From contig NC_090280.1 of NCBI RefSeq assembly GCF_037392515.1, positions 19,964,618 to 20,028,617 of the forward strand: a stretch of 64,000 bases of DNA, written 5' to 3'. Under the pieces are notes generated by a model. The model had not been told where the DNA came from and searched no databases. It saw nothing but the letters and a program-made list of their open reading frames with translations. Origin of the DNA: Haliotis asinina. Its lineage: Eukaryota > Mollusca > Gastropoda > Lepetellida > Haliotidae. This document shows positions 1-9,560 of this stretch, piece after piece; positions within the stretch are counted from its first letter, which is position 1, and each line of letters starts with the position of its first letter. The position numbers and the translations under genes are program-made.

Positions 1-1057
1 GACCCTCACTGGAAGGGCTATGCTCATCCAGCTTATTTCCGGAAACTTCACACAGAACACAGCGTCTTTATACTCTGCGAATAGAGCTGGACTGACCCTT
101 GGGAGAGACATCATGATAGATCTTAAAGGTCGGAGTAATGTGTGTTGTGGCATTTTGAAAGATTGTGGCAGTGTTAAACAAAGCCTTTACATTTCAAAAA
201 CTACTATTTTGTCTTATTATTGTACCAATGGCATAGAGTAACCAAACCTGGACACGGTAATATCCCATACGTGCCACACAAAATGTGTAACAATATTTAG
301 TATAGGTGAGGGTAAATGTCTTGTGTTCAGGGTAGATACGTTCTGCTCGTGTCGTGTCATTTGGTATGGGAACATGAAAGAGATCCTGCAGGCCTCAAAA
401 TCAAAATCAATGTATACAAACCGAAACTACACTGTTTTGTCAAGTCTAGGAAAAGGAGGCATTTTTAGGACTTCATTTGTTTTATAGTAATATCGTGTAT
501 TTTTCATATTTTTCAAGTTGTCAATCAAACACAAAAATACGCACAGTGAAATCGACAAATCTAACCATAATTTGTTAGTAATACAAACTACGTTGTCATA
601 CTACTGGAAACTAAATCAGCACTATGGTAAATTAAATGCGTCACTCTGACTCTTGCAAGCCCAAGAGTGACCACACTGGATGGATACATCTCAGCACAAA
701 AGTCAATTCCCTAACGACGTGGATGTTGCTGGTGATTTGGCAAGCTGCTATCTCAAGTTCCAATCTGCCTTCGCTCACAGCAAAACCATTACAGAAACTG
801 TTCACTATTCGCCAGATATTGCTAAACCAATACACCAAAGCGTTTTCACCACAAGCATCAATGCAGGCTATGTGAGCAATACGCAGCATGCATATCTACC
901 AGTCTGCATCAGTCTCAATGACAGGACCAGAAATCCTAAGCCATCAACAGTGCAACTGGGCTCATACCGCAAGCAAAACCACAATGAAGTTAAACGCCAT
1001 TTTGTCAAAACAGGAGGGCTAGTCAAAAGTGTCGTTGTTCCTGTCGGCAGTTTTTAA
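1..1057 (+). pseudogene. Decayed GH86-like hydrolase paralogue (copy 0), 5' end outside the window
   Basis: Bases 1-128 match exon 2 of the three intact genes (encoding D-P-H-x-K-G-Y-A...) and end at a GT donor. They are about 11 bp shorter than the intact exon and reach a TAG near base 83, so the exon is out of frame. An intron-like stretch follows (129 to about 650). Then an exon-3 remnant (about 660-1057) keeps the W-M-D-T-S-Q-H-K start and the K-T-G-G...V-G-S-F end, but the whole catalytic barrel is missing: about 970 bp are lost between V-D-V-A-G-D-L and A-S-C-Y-L-K-F. Two further deletions (about 100 bp and 6 bp) lie in the C-terminal domain. All three exon-3 deletions keep the frame, leaving 125 open codons (680-1057). 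The exon-2 damage and loss of catalytic residues argue for a pseudogene. Exon 1 would lie upstream of the window. Confidence 0.85.
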
Positions 1058-1430
1058 ACAAGTAGTCCTCGCTTGTACATGTTTGTACATAAAGAATGCA
1101 TTTTTTCTGTCCAATGTTGTCTTTTCTTTGTTGTTGTGGTACATCAATATTCGGCGGAATAGATCCGTCTTACAGTGGGTTTTACATTAGACATGAGATT
1201 GAACGGATGCGAAATATTGTACTTTGTATTACCACAGATATAGATTATGCTATGCCAGTTTTAACACGGACTCCTTCAAGTATCTGTAACAGATAGTCAT
1301 GTCACTGAGCTTGGTGATCTGTGACCGAAATACCGATGAAAGCTTTCTGCTGTATGATAACTATAGATTATGGCATGCCGCTTTTACCATGGACTCATTC
1401 AAAGCCCTGATTATTCCCCCGACCCGATTA
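1058..1430 (+). other. 3' flank of copy 0, duplicated downstream of copy 1
   Basis: No gene is visible here. The sequence after the copy 0 stop matches 6744-7010 and 7310-7420 (shared landmarks are TGTACATAAAGAAT, TTGAACGGATG, and GATGAAAGC...TATGATAACTATA). It therefore belongs to the duplicated unit of the gene array. No clean AATAAA signal could be assigned. Confidence 0.6.
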
Positions 1431-1498
1431 TTTACAGACCGCCGCCATATGGCTGGAATATTGCTGAGTGCGGCGTAGAACTAATTCACTCACTCACC
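1402..1498 (+). repeat. SINE-like repeat, 3' end only
   Basis: The stretch CGATTATTTACAGACCGCC, then CTGGAATATTGCTGAGTGCG and a TCACTCACTC tail, is the 3' third of a repeat seen in fuller form at 2846, 7955 and 43517 and in reverse at 23955 and 56206. Nothing recognisable lies between 1500 and 1720. Confidence 0.7.
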
Positions 1499-1721
1499 CT
1501 ACGACTGGTGTCCTCCCACTTCACCTAATTTTTACCCGTTAGGTACGGAACATTAATTTGGTGATATGGACATTTCATGGCTGGTTGATTACTCGGGATT
1601 AGGTGAAGGGGGTATGTAAGAGACCATATTTTGTGATCAGAGGGTTTTAGCAACCATGTCGGAGTAAAGGAATGGCACACTTCAGTGACAGAATAAATGA
1701 ATACATTTTATATATGATATA

Positions 1722-2523
1722 CAGTAGAACATGGATATAGCGAACACGGATATAGCGAACAAACGGATATAGCGAACAAATTTAAAAGTCCCGTCAATGG
1801 TCCCTTTATAATATCATTAAAATTATACGTGAATGACGAACTCGTGAGTAGCGAATTAACTGTTATAGCGAACTGATTTCCTGACCCCAAGCCCAAATAA
1901 CGACGTGAGTAGCGAACTCACTCAGTGTCAGCTCAGTGTCAACTCAGCGACTTAGCGGTATACATCAACCTTGTGGGCGGTGAATCAACATTGACTGATA
2001 CACAGATCTTCAGTTCGCTCTCGTCGCTATGGCAGGCAAGACCTACAGAAGACGAGATTGTGACGTCAGTCAGCCACCAGTTTGCCACGCCCACTGTCGC
2101 ACCTGCTCCCGACTCGGACAGTGAAGATGATGAACCTCGTCCGAAGCCATCATTTGCTGAGGCCAATGCAGCATCTGCGTCATCTGCTTGTGTGTGAAGG
2201 ATCAGACAATTCTACTTTTGACTCCCTAGCAGATGTATGTGCAGCAGTCAACAAAATGAAATCGGCAGGACGTGGCGTGCAGAGCAAAATTGTGGACTAT
2301 GTTAAACGCAGTTAAGTGTTATATTGTTAAAATTGTTGATGTTCTAGATAATGTATTTGAACAATGAAATCAGAATTTTAATGTCAATGTACAAGAATAA
2401 AAATATGTAGCCCATGTATATACGTGTCTCTTCATCTCTATAAGCAAACGTGAATAACGAACAACGGATACAGCGAACTAAATCCCTTGGTCCCTTGGAG
2501 TTCGTTATATCCGTGTTCTACTG
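1722..2523 (+). mobile_element. Non-autonomous pogo/Tigger-type DNA transposon
   Basis: Terminal inverted repeats begin CAGTAGAACATGGATATAGC and end as the near-perfect reverse complement (...GTTCTACTG). Both ends are flanked by TA (1720-1721 and 2524-2525), the pogo/Tc1-mariner target. Near the left end the phrase GGATATAGCGAACA is repeated three times, and the right end carries a related inverted copy. The interior holds only the C-terminal tail of a Tigger-like transposase: an acidic stretch (D-S-D-S-E-D-D-E) at about 2120 and S-T-F-D-S-L-A-D-V-C-A-A-V-N-K-M near 2208-2315, in different frames. The DDE core is absent, so the element could only have moved with a transposase supplied elsewhere. 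It sits between copy 0 and copy 1 of the hydrolase array. Confidence 0.85.
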
Positions 2524-2845
2524 TACATATATATCATACCTTCAGCTGATAAAATAACATTCCATCGTTGTCGCATGATTATACAAAAACATTGAATACC
2601 TGCATTTTTAAGAATATACCACTGACTGCCAAGGGATTACAATGTGCATAGATAAAAGTAACATTGATGATTTCAACAACAGTATTGTCTCAATTTCTTA
2701 ATAAAACAGCAAGCATACCTACTGAATCTAACACAAACAGTGCAGTACAATTCAACTCTTTTCTGCAAACCACATGGCGCTCTCACTCAAAGGAGAAAGG
2801 AAGCTTGATTGGAGAAAGTCTTTGCTCACTAATGCCCGTGAAGAT

Positions 2846-3072
2846 CCGGGATAAAATGTCTTCAGCAACCCATGCTTGCCACAAAAGGGGACTAATTGGA
2901 TCGGGTAGTCAGGCTCACACACATGTCATCGGTTAGCAATTGCGCAGGTCGATGCTCACCCTATTGATCACCGGATTGTCAAGTTCAGACTCGATTATTT
3001 ACAGACCGCCGCCACATAGCTAGCTGAAAGTTAGCTTAGTGCGGTGTAAACTAAACTAACTAACTAACTCAC
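2846..3072 (+). repeat. SINE-like repeat, nearly full length
   Basis: It starts near AAGATCCGGGATAAAATG, runs through the CATCGGTTAGCAATTGCGC and GACTCGATTATTTACAGACC landmarks, and ends in a degraded GTGCGGTGTAAACTAAACTA tail. The orthologous copy in the duplicated block lies at 43517-43740, so it was present before the copy 1/copy 3 duplication. Confidence 0.75.
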
Positions 3073-3506
3073 TTTGCTCATTGAAGTAACCAGTTCAACA
3101 CCGAAGGTTGGAAAACCGACCTAGAAGGCAATAGTCCCCAAACATCGTAAACATAGGCGTCATCTACGTATGGCACAAGAACTCAGTGTAATTGCAGTAA
3201 AAGAGTCTGGTTGACTGGTGCTCTTGATGTAGTTCTTCATTGTATGCAACTTTTGATTGGACTATCGACTTGTATACATTTAAAGAAGCACACAAGTAAA
3301 TTTCCGATTGTTGCAGCGGTAGCAATAGAGCAAAAGTATATGAACATCGGTTGAATAATAGCTAGGCTTTTTACTGTATGGCTTCGTGCAAATGTAATCT
3401 GATATGAAATTACCGTGTTTACCTGTCCTTGTAGTGTATGTGAATTGGCATAAGGCCTCGAAAAACATAGTGTGTGTATGGGTGTGGTGTATATGCGCAT
3501 GTGTTA

Positions 3507-3509
<3 letters not shown>

Positions 3510-3554
<45 letters not shown>
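3510..3554. repeat. (AC)n microsatellite
   Basis: An uninterrupted AC dinucleotide run lies about 230 bp upstream of the copy 1 start codon. Similar CA tracts precede the other family members (29765-29800, 47706-47741). Confidence 0.95.
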
Positions 3555-3556
<2 letters not shown>

Positions 3557-3704
3557 ACACTCAAAGCCATACACTTACCCACACAAACATAATACAAACT
3601 GAAATCAAACCAGGATTAACTATTTGGAATCAGATAAGAACCATGTACAAATGGCCCTTTCCCGTGCATAAATGTCAAAGTGAAAAACATAACCAGCACT
3701 TTCA

Positions 3705-3724
3705 GATAAACTCTGACCTGCATG
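3705..3724 (+). promoter_or_regulatory. Conserved upstream box of copy 1
   Basis: GATAAACTCTGACCTGCATG lies about 55-75 bp before the start codon and is retained upstream of copy 3 (identical, 53002), copy 2 (20454, one insertion and a few changes) and the exon-1 relic (29945). TGACCT is the reverse complement of a nuclear-receptor half-site. Conservation could reflect only recent duplication, so a regulatory role is a guess. Confidence 0.3.
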
Positions 3725-3778
3725 CTTTCCTCACCTGATATACAAGACGACTGGCGTCAATCTCACACTTCAGGAACC

Positions 3779-6617
3779 ATGTGGCTCTCAACAAGCAGTA
3801 TGTTACTATATGTGGCAGTCATGGTTCATATGCTGTGTAATGTCAGTGGTCAATATCAAGTGACCATCTATCCGGACTTCGTCATGAAAGGAGGAAGGAA
3901 GACGTTTGATCCTGATCGCTGGAATGGTCATATGGGGTTGGATAATCCCAATATCATCCCGGACGTGAAGAAAACTGGTGCCAGGTGTGGCCGCTGGAAC
4001 AAAGGTGATATGGTCGAAGGTGCCTTTGAGAAGGTAAGTGACGAATACTCCTTATAGAGCATGACATATTTACGTTATTACCTAACGCCTGATGTCATCG
4101 CTCATATTAAGTGACCCACTCACATTCCTCCAGTGGAACAGTTTCATTTTCAAGACTCCTTATTCCTTACACGTGTCACTATCCGGACGCATGGGTTTTG
4201 ATCCACAGGCAGTGGGATATTTCTATATTCCCATGCAAAACACTCTCATACTTGCACACACTGATAAAGAACATACTCACTTCAGCAGTCTAGCATACTA
4301 GTGTTACTTTAAGTCCAAAACAGTATTATCGACAACTAACCCAATTCATCAGACGCTAACGTATAACACTATAGCGTCGGCAAGGACGGATGTGCTGTAC
4401 TTCCATCTCAGCACACACTAATATATAAACACACTCAGGTAAGCACGCTCTCTTGCACAACACTCCCACGTCAACTCACTGTAATGCATGACCCATTCGC
4501 TTCCATGACAATTCAGTCTCATGTTAAACATATTGTCTTTAAAAAAACACCGATGCATAACACTCTAATGCTGATGTACATCACTGTCACGCCGCTCTGT
4601 GCAGGCACCAGAGGACCCTCACCGGAAGGGCTACGCAGATCCAGCTTACTTCCGGAATGCACACTTCACACAGAAAATCGTTTCTAAATACTCTGCAAAT
4701 AGAGCTGGATTTGGAAGGGCCCAAGGGAGAGACATCATGCTGGATCTTCAAGGTCAGATCAATGTACACTGTATATCTTTATAGCATTTTAAAGGAAAAA
4801 GTCAGTGTTCAAAACAGAATGTAACAATGCAAAATCTCACCCTTTCCCCTAATGTGCTTCAGCTCTGGGTCGGAGGTACGATTTCGCCTTAGCTTCCATA
4901 GGGATTTGATTTTGTATTTTCTAGATTGAAATAGATTTTATTTATGGGATTAAACGTCAAACTGTCAGTGATGGTTTAGACGGGATATATTGCTCACTTT
5001 CCGCTTGAATCATGAACAATTAAGCACAAAAATAACATAAATTCAAAGCCGATAGATCAGGCCATGATTTCTGTGCAATACTAATCGTCGTGCTGTCTGA
5101 AGCTGTTTCAACACGACAATTAATTAGATACGTTGATGTGTCTCTTTGAAGGCGAAACCTGGCCACACTGGATGGACACATCTCAGCACAAAGGGAAATT
5201 CCCTAACAACGTGGATGCTGCTGCTGATATGGCTGCCATGCTGCTCAAGGCCGTCCATGATGGGAGCAAAGGGGACGGGCCACTATACTATGAACCTATC
5301 AACGAAGTCGACGGTACGTGGAAGTACAACGTCAACTGGACACAAGTTATAGCCTTCTACAAGTCCGTCAATGCAAAAGTCAAGGCTACTTTACCACATG
5401 TGAAAGTTGGAGGTCCGGCATATTCTGGTGGCATTGCGGGGGTGGACAAACACGACTTCAAGGTCTGGGGAAACCTCATGGCGTTTATGGACATGGCCCT
5501 CAAGCACCTTGATTTCATCTCATTCCACCCTTTCAGTCATATGATAATCCATGGAGATTCGTATTACTTCCAAGGTCCCACTGAAGCCCGTTTTGTGGGC
5601 ATAATAGATCTAATTGAAAGTTATGCCCATTTGAAAACCGGTAAGGATGTCCCAATCATCTGTTCAGCCTATGGTTTGGGCGGAATATCAGGAGTCAACA
5701 TGGATAAAGCTAACCCAGTGATCGATTATGGATATGTCTACCTCCAGAATGCAGAACTCTTTACCATGCTGAATCACCGTGGAGTTGTCGACAGGGCTGT
5801 GGTATTCGTGGTTGGGCACAGCAATGCTTTTGGACAAAGCAGCATTAATTACAGTCTCCTCGACAAAAACAACCACGAGAGAACCCCAGCCGAGGCCTTC
5901 CACTTCTGGGAGGTGCTTTCAAAACGAATGACGTATCTCAGAACAGACAGTCAGTACCATGGAGCTGAGAGAGTTGTGGCATCTCACGCTTTGGTGGATC
6001 AAACGTCTAAAACGGTGGTACTTCTCCTGCAGAACTTTGACAAGAAGCCGACAAAAGTCAAAGTCCAGTTTGGTCATGGATGGATGAATCCGTCCACAGC
6101 AGTCATGTCGTGTGTCCACTTGAACGCCCAAAAGGTTACCGTACGAGACAAAGAATCAACGATTCATCTCAACAATGGTGTCGTCACTCTTCCCACTGGG
6201 GCAAGCTGCTATCTGAAGCTCCACTCTGCCTTCGATTTTGCTCACAGCAAGACCATCACAGAAACTGTTCACTATGGGCCAGATATTGCCAAACCAATAC
6301 ACCAAAACGTTGTCACCACAAGCATCAATGTGGGCCATCTGAGCAATGTCCAGTACGCGTATCTACGAGTCAGTGTTAGTCTCAGTGACAAGAACGGTAA
6401 TCCTAAGCCAACGTCGGTGCAGCTGAACAGCAAGTCTCTCACTTCGTTTTACTCCCTTCATCAGCAAAACAATGATCTCTACGAAACGGCGTGGACGACG
6501 ATGCAATACCTAGTTCCTGTCTCTTTGCTGAAGCAGAACCAAAATGAGGTGAAACTCCATTTTGCCAAAACAGGAGGACGCGTGTCAACTGTCGCTGCTG
6601 TTGTCGGGAGTATCTAA
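3779..6617 (+). CDS. Secreted clan GH-A glycoside hydrolase, GH86 (agarase/porphyranase)-like, copy 1
   Basis: Three exons: 3779-4033 (255 nt), 4605-4752 (148 nt) and 5152-6617 (1466 nt). Introns are GT-AG, of 571 and 399 bp, in phases 0 and 1. The product is 622 residues. The start M-W-L-S-T-S-S was chosen because all three copies share it and it opens a signal peptide (residues 1 to about 25, ending V-S-G-Q). Exon 2 encodes P-E-D-P-H-R-K-G-Y-A-D-P. The barrel carries W-P-H-W-M-D (138-143), Y-E-P-I-N-E-V-D with candidate acid/base Glu186 on strand 4, I-S-F-H-P-F (257-262) on strand 6, and I-I-C-S-A-Y-G on strand 7, where Ala307 occupies the usual nucleophile position. Two beta-rich regions follow (about 400-622). 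Family members cleave red-algal galactans, which fits a secreted digestive protein of a grazer. The GH86 label is from memory of motifs; clan GH-A is firmer. Loss of the nucleophile could mean a pseudo-enzyme or binding protein. Confidence 0.75.
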
Positions 6618-6725
6618 ACAGGCAGCTCATGCTTGTAAATTTAAAGGTATACATAAAGAATGCATCCAGTGCACAGTGTCTCTTTTAGTTCCAGGGTACG
6701 GTAGCCAAGATCATCAACAGATAAT

Positions 6726-7010
6726 GTTGTGGGAAGTTTATAAACAATCACTTCGTACTTGTACATTTATGTACATAAAGAATACACTGTACAGTGTCTG
6801 CTATAGTTCGTATTTATGGTACAGCCATCACCGTCACACCGAATCCCAAGGATTCACAATGAACCCACGCTTTTCACACTAGACAGGGCTTAGTAAACTT
6901 AGGTTGAACGGATGTGAAATATTGAAATACTGTCGAAGCACTTTACTTTAGGATAAATATAGAGGACTTTATGCAAGTTTTAACATGGGTTTGTTCAAGG
7001 ATTTGTAAGT
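6726..7010 (+). pseudogene. Relic 3' end of another hydrolase copy
   Basis: About 110 bp after the copy 1 stop, 6726-6743 reads V-V-G-S-L followed by TAA, the C-terminal end of this protein family. It is followed by a second 3' flank that matches the one after copy 0 (TGTACATAAAGAAT; TTGAACGGATG). Copy 1 therefore carries two 3' ends in series: its own, resembling those of copies 2 and 3, and one of the copy 0 type. This is the expected scar of unequal crossing-over in a tandem array. The related flank resumes at 7310-7420 after roughly 300 bp of unrelated sequence. Confidence 0.6.
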
Positions 7011-7950
7011 GATTATTATTATTATTTATTATTTCAGGATATCTATATAGCGTACCTAGTACATGCTCAAGGAGCTGGTATATGGTTCTCTCGATCATTG
7101 GATGTCAATCTCAACGTCTCATCGTATTATCAATCTCTACTCCCTGCTGAGCATAAAACTCTTGCTGCCACTAGGCGCACCGACTTTGTTTACTGAGCTT
7201 GATGACTCAGGGTACTCATTTTTTCTGCTGGGTGAACAGAGGGTGAGACCACATGCATCGTATATGCTTCGTTGTGGGGGTTGTGACCTGATTTGTGACC
7301 TGAGCGCTTTGCACAGGATATACTGATGAAAGCGTTTTGCTCTATGATAACTATAAATACGGCATGCCGGTTTTACCACGGGCTCATTCAAGACCCTGAT
7401 TATCCCCAAAACGAGGTGCTCAACATCATGAACATATCTTCTTATTTCCTGATTTCCCGGTAACTGAATCAATGCAACCTTCATACAGATAGTTCCATTG
7501 GTATTGTGTAAAGAGTGCAATAGCATAGTCAAGTAATAGTAGTAAGACCAAGTCAGACAGTCTCGCAGTCGCGTTCCTAAATCTCTTATGAAAAGATCAG
7601 TTGCTGAAGATCAGTTGTAATAACCACCACAACCTAATGACTTGAAGTTCGGTTGTTTTCCGTAAAGAAAAGTAAATCAATATGGTGTAATATGTGTGGG
7701 AGATACCATGACATTATAACATAGCAGTATTGAAAAGTAAGCCCGCTTCTCACCGGAAATGATCAAGGGTCGGAGGAATACAGGTAATGATTCTTTGTTT
7801 CTAGGTGACTGACAAGTAACCATTGGCAAAGCTATAAGTAAATGACCCCAACAAGAAAGGGAAAAATCTCTCCAAAAATATATATAACTCCTACTCTTTA
7901 TATAAAACCCAACCTGGATTTTGATTATTGTCTGGACCCGTGAATGTCTG
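7011..7950. other. Downstream flank of copy 1, no gene seen
   Basis: A short ATT run (about 7012-7032) and a piece homologous to 1330-1420 (7310-7420) can be recognised. The open frames of 131 and 143 codons on the minus strand have no recognisable domain, and one runs through a SINE-like repeat. I see no gene. Confidence 0.5.
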
Positions 7951-7954
7951 GGGT

Positions 7955-8199
7955 AGAATAGGCCTTCAGCAACCCATGCTTGCCATAGAAGGCGGCAATG
8001 CTTGTCGTAAGAGGCGACTAATGGGATCTGGTGGTCAGGTTCGCTGACTTGATTGACACATGTCATCGGTTCCCACTTGCGCAAATCGATGGTCATGCTG
8101 TTGATCACTGGATTGTCTGATCCAGACTCGATTATTTACATACCGCCGCCACATAGCTGCAATATTGCTGAGCGCGACGAAAACTAAACTCACTCACTA
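7955..8199 (+). repeat. SINE-like repeat, full-length-looking
   Basis: This is the best copy of the family in the window. It includes the segment CTTGTCGTAAGAGGCGACTA that is lost in some other copies, the CATCGGTTCCCA box, GACTCGATTATTTACATACC and a tail ending AACTAAACTCACTCAC. Its 3' end resembles the 3' end of the Nimb LINEs. Confidence 0.75.
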
Positions 8200-9240
8200 T
8201 TATTCTCGGCATTCTTCAGACATTACAGAAATCAATCATAAGTTATTGGACCGAATGAAACCGATTCTCGTTTATTGAGTCTACACAAGTCTTCGTCGGA
8301 AGAAAACATTGTGTTGTTCACACATATTGTGAACAGATGGTCTTCGTTTGCAAAAAAACGTCATCGTTGATAATGGTTTCAAAAGACTGCTCGAGTATCA
8401 AGGGATTGAACAGTTGTTGTGTAATACTAGGTACCAAGGGAAGCAACTGCTTAATGTTTACCCTGATATCTAGCCATGGGAGCAGGCAGTATTTAAGTTA
8501 CGTTGTGTGTTTGGGTGACTGTGACGGTCACTGAAAACAGTTCATGTGTTTGTGCAACATATTTATTTCATTTAAAATTTCAAAAGTCTTTTGTACCTGC
8601 CTGAATGGATGACTTAATTATATCTATTTTCACGGTCGAATGCAGAAGCCTTAATGAATATGCTACAAACAAAGACATTTTGAACTTTTTGGGAACTGTC
8701 ATAAAAAGGAATCTTTTGTTATAATTGAATGGGATTCTGATGTATACGTAATAGTAATGTTAGGCAGTCAAGGGAGTCGACGTCTTTTTCTAATACTATT
8801 CATGACTCTTTTAGGAATGACATGAGCATTGTTTTATGTTGAGTATTACTATGTGTAAGAAAAGATGACTCTAGTCAATTCATGAAGTCCATGTGAGTGT
8901 GAGTTTTGTGCTCTGGTGACGGATAGAATCACAGCCTTGGAAATTCTGAAGGAAGCAGAGCTGCGGATTTTAATTTGTGTCTACAATAATCTTTGGATAC
9001 TTTTAATTATCAACATATAAACAACCCCAATGCCGGAACGCAAGTGATTCAGATCACTGGGAATCTTGTCCCGAGGATGTTTAGAGATACCATAACCCAG
9101 CAGTACAAAGTCGTACGTGAAGACGTCCTCATCCTGTTAGAGAAGAAGGGCTAAATTTCTTTCTGGTGTCGCAGAATTTAGATAATTTGGATCATATTAG
9201 TAATACTGGTCAGGCCAACCTGTTGTTGTGCTTCAAAACA
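8200..9240. other. Intergenic stretch, nothing recognised
   Basis: AT-rich sequence without a convincing ORF, tandem repeat or structural RNA. Part of it (about 9050-9240) may be older, eroded retrotransposon sequence, but no motif supports this. Confidence 0.4.
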
Positions 9241-9249
9241 CTCTTAGTG

Positions 9250-9560
9250 GAAATCAAGGGAAAGTCTATTTCATATTATTCATTTTTTGAAAATAACTAT
9301 ATCCAAAAAGCGCATGATTTATTAGATGACACTAAACGTTAGAAACCAACTCATCAGACTGTAAGGAAATGGAAGAAAGAGGACAGAGGTGATTGGCAAA
9401 GCTAAAATGGAGGGAGTCAATTCGCTCAAGAGCTAAGTGGATAGACGAAGGGGAGAAAGTTAATTGGTTTTTGCAGATTAGAAAATAGGATTTTTTTAAA
9501 AGGGCATGTCTCGGATGGAGCTGAGATAGGGATCTGTTCTAGAGAGTACAAGCAAAATAG
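9250..9560 (+). mobile_element. L1-like LINE fragment
   Basis: Conceptual translation gives F-E-N-N-Y-I-Q-K-A-H-D-L-L-D-D, then R-A-K-W-I-D-E-G-E-K-V-N-W-F, then L-E-N-R-I-F-x-K-G-H-V-S-D-G. These are typical of the linker between endonuclease and reverse transcriptase in L1-group LINEs. Frames are interrupted. A second, diverged copy of the same fragment lies at the right edge of the window (63819-64000), so the 3' flanks of gene copies 1 and 3 both lead into it. Confidence 0.5.

Larger units (their letters stand above)
2657..3600 (+). repeat. Upstream block of copy 1, duplicated in pieces upstream of copy 3
   Basis: The segment from ACATTGATGATTTCAACAAC to the CA repeat aligns with 43321-43808 and again with 45297-45690. 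In copy 3 those two pieces are separated by about 1.5 kb containing a Nimb LINE tail, and further copy 3 sequence is displaced by a CR1/L2-like LINE and a copia element. It holds one SINE-like repeat and one CA microsatellite. I see no gene in it. Confidence 0.75.

Noticed and set aside
3280-3597. ORFs of 62-105 codons through the CA repeat, coding for Val-Cys or Thr-His runs
   Set aside because: They exist only because a dinucleotide repeat has no stops in two frames. There are no flanking domains.
3722-3778. Upstream ATG giving a longer N-terminus in copies 1 and 3
   Set aside because: Copy 2 lacks it, and the extension would precede and mask a good signal peptide. The conserved start is M-W-L-S-T-S-S.
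5688-6654. Minus-strand ORFs opposite the hydrolase exon 3 (also 22982-23623, 55232-55426)
   Set aside because: Shadow frames of a strongly coding exon. They follow from its codon composition and are not conserved in length between copies.
7137-8108. Minus-strand ORFs of 131 and 143 codons
   Set aside because: No domain or conserved motif. One runs antisense through a SINE-like repeat, and neither is preserved in the paralogous flanks.
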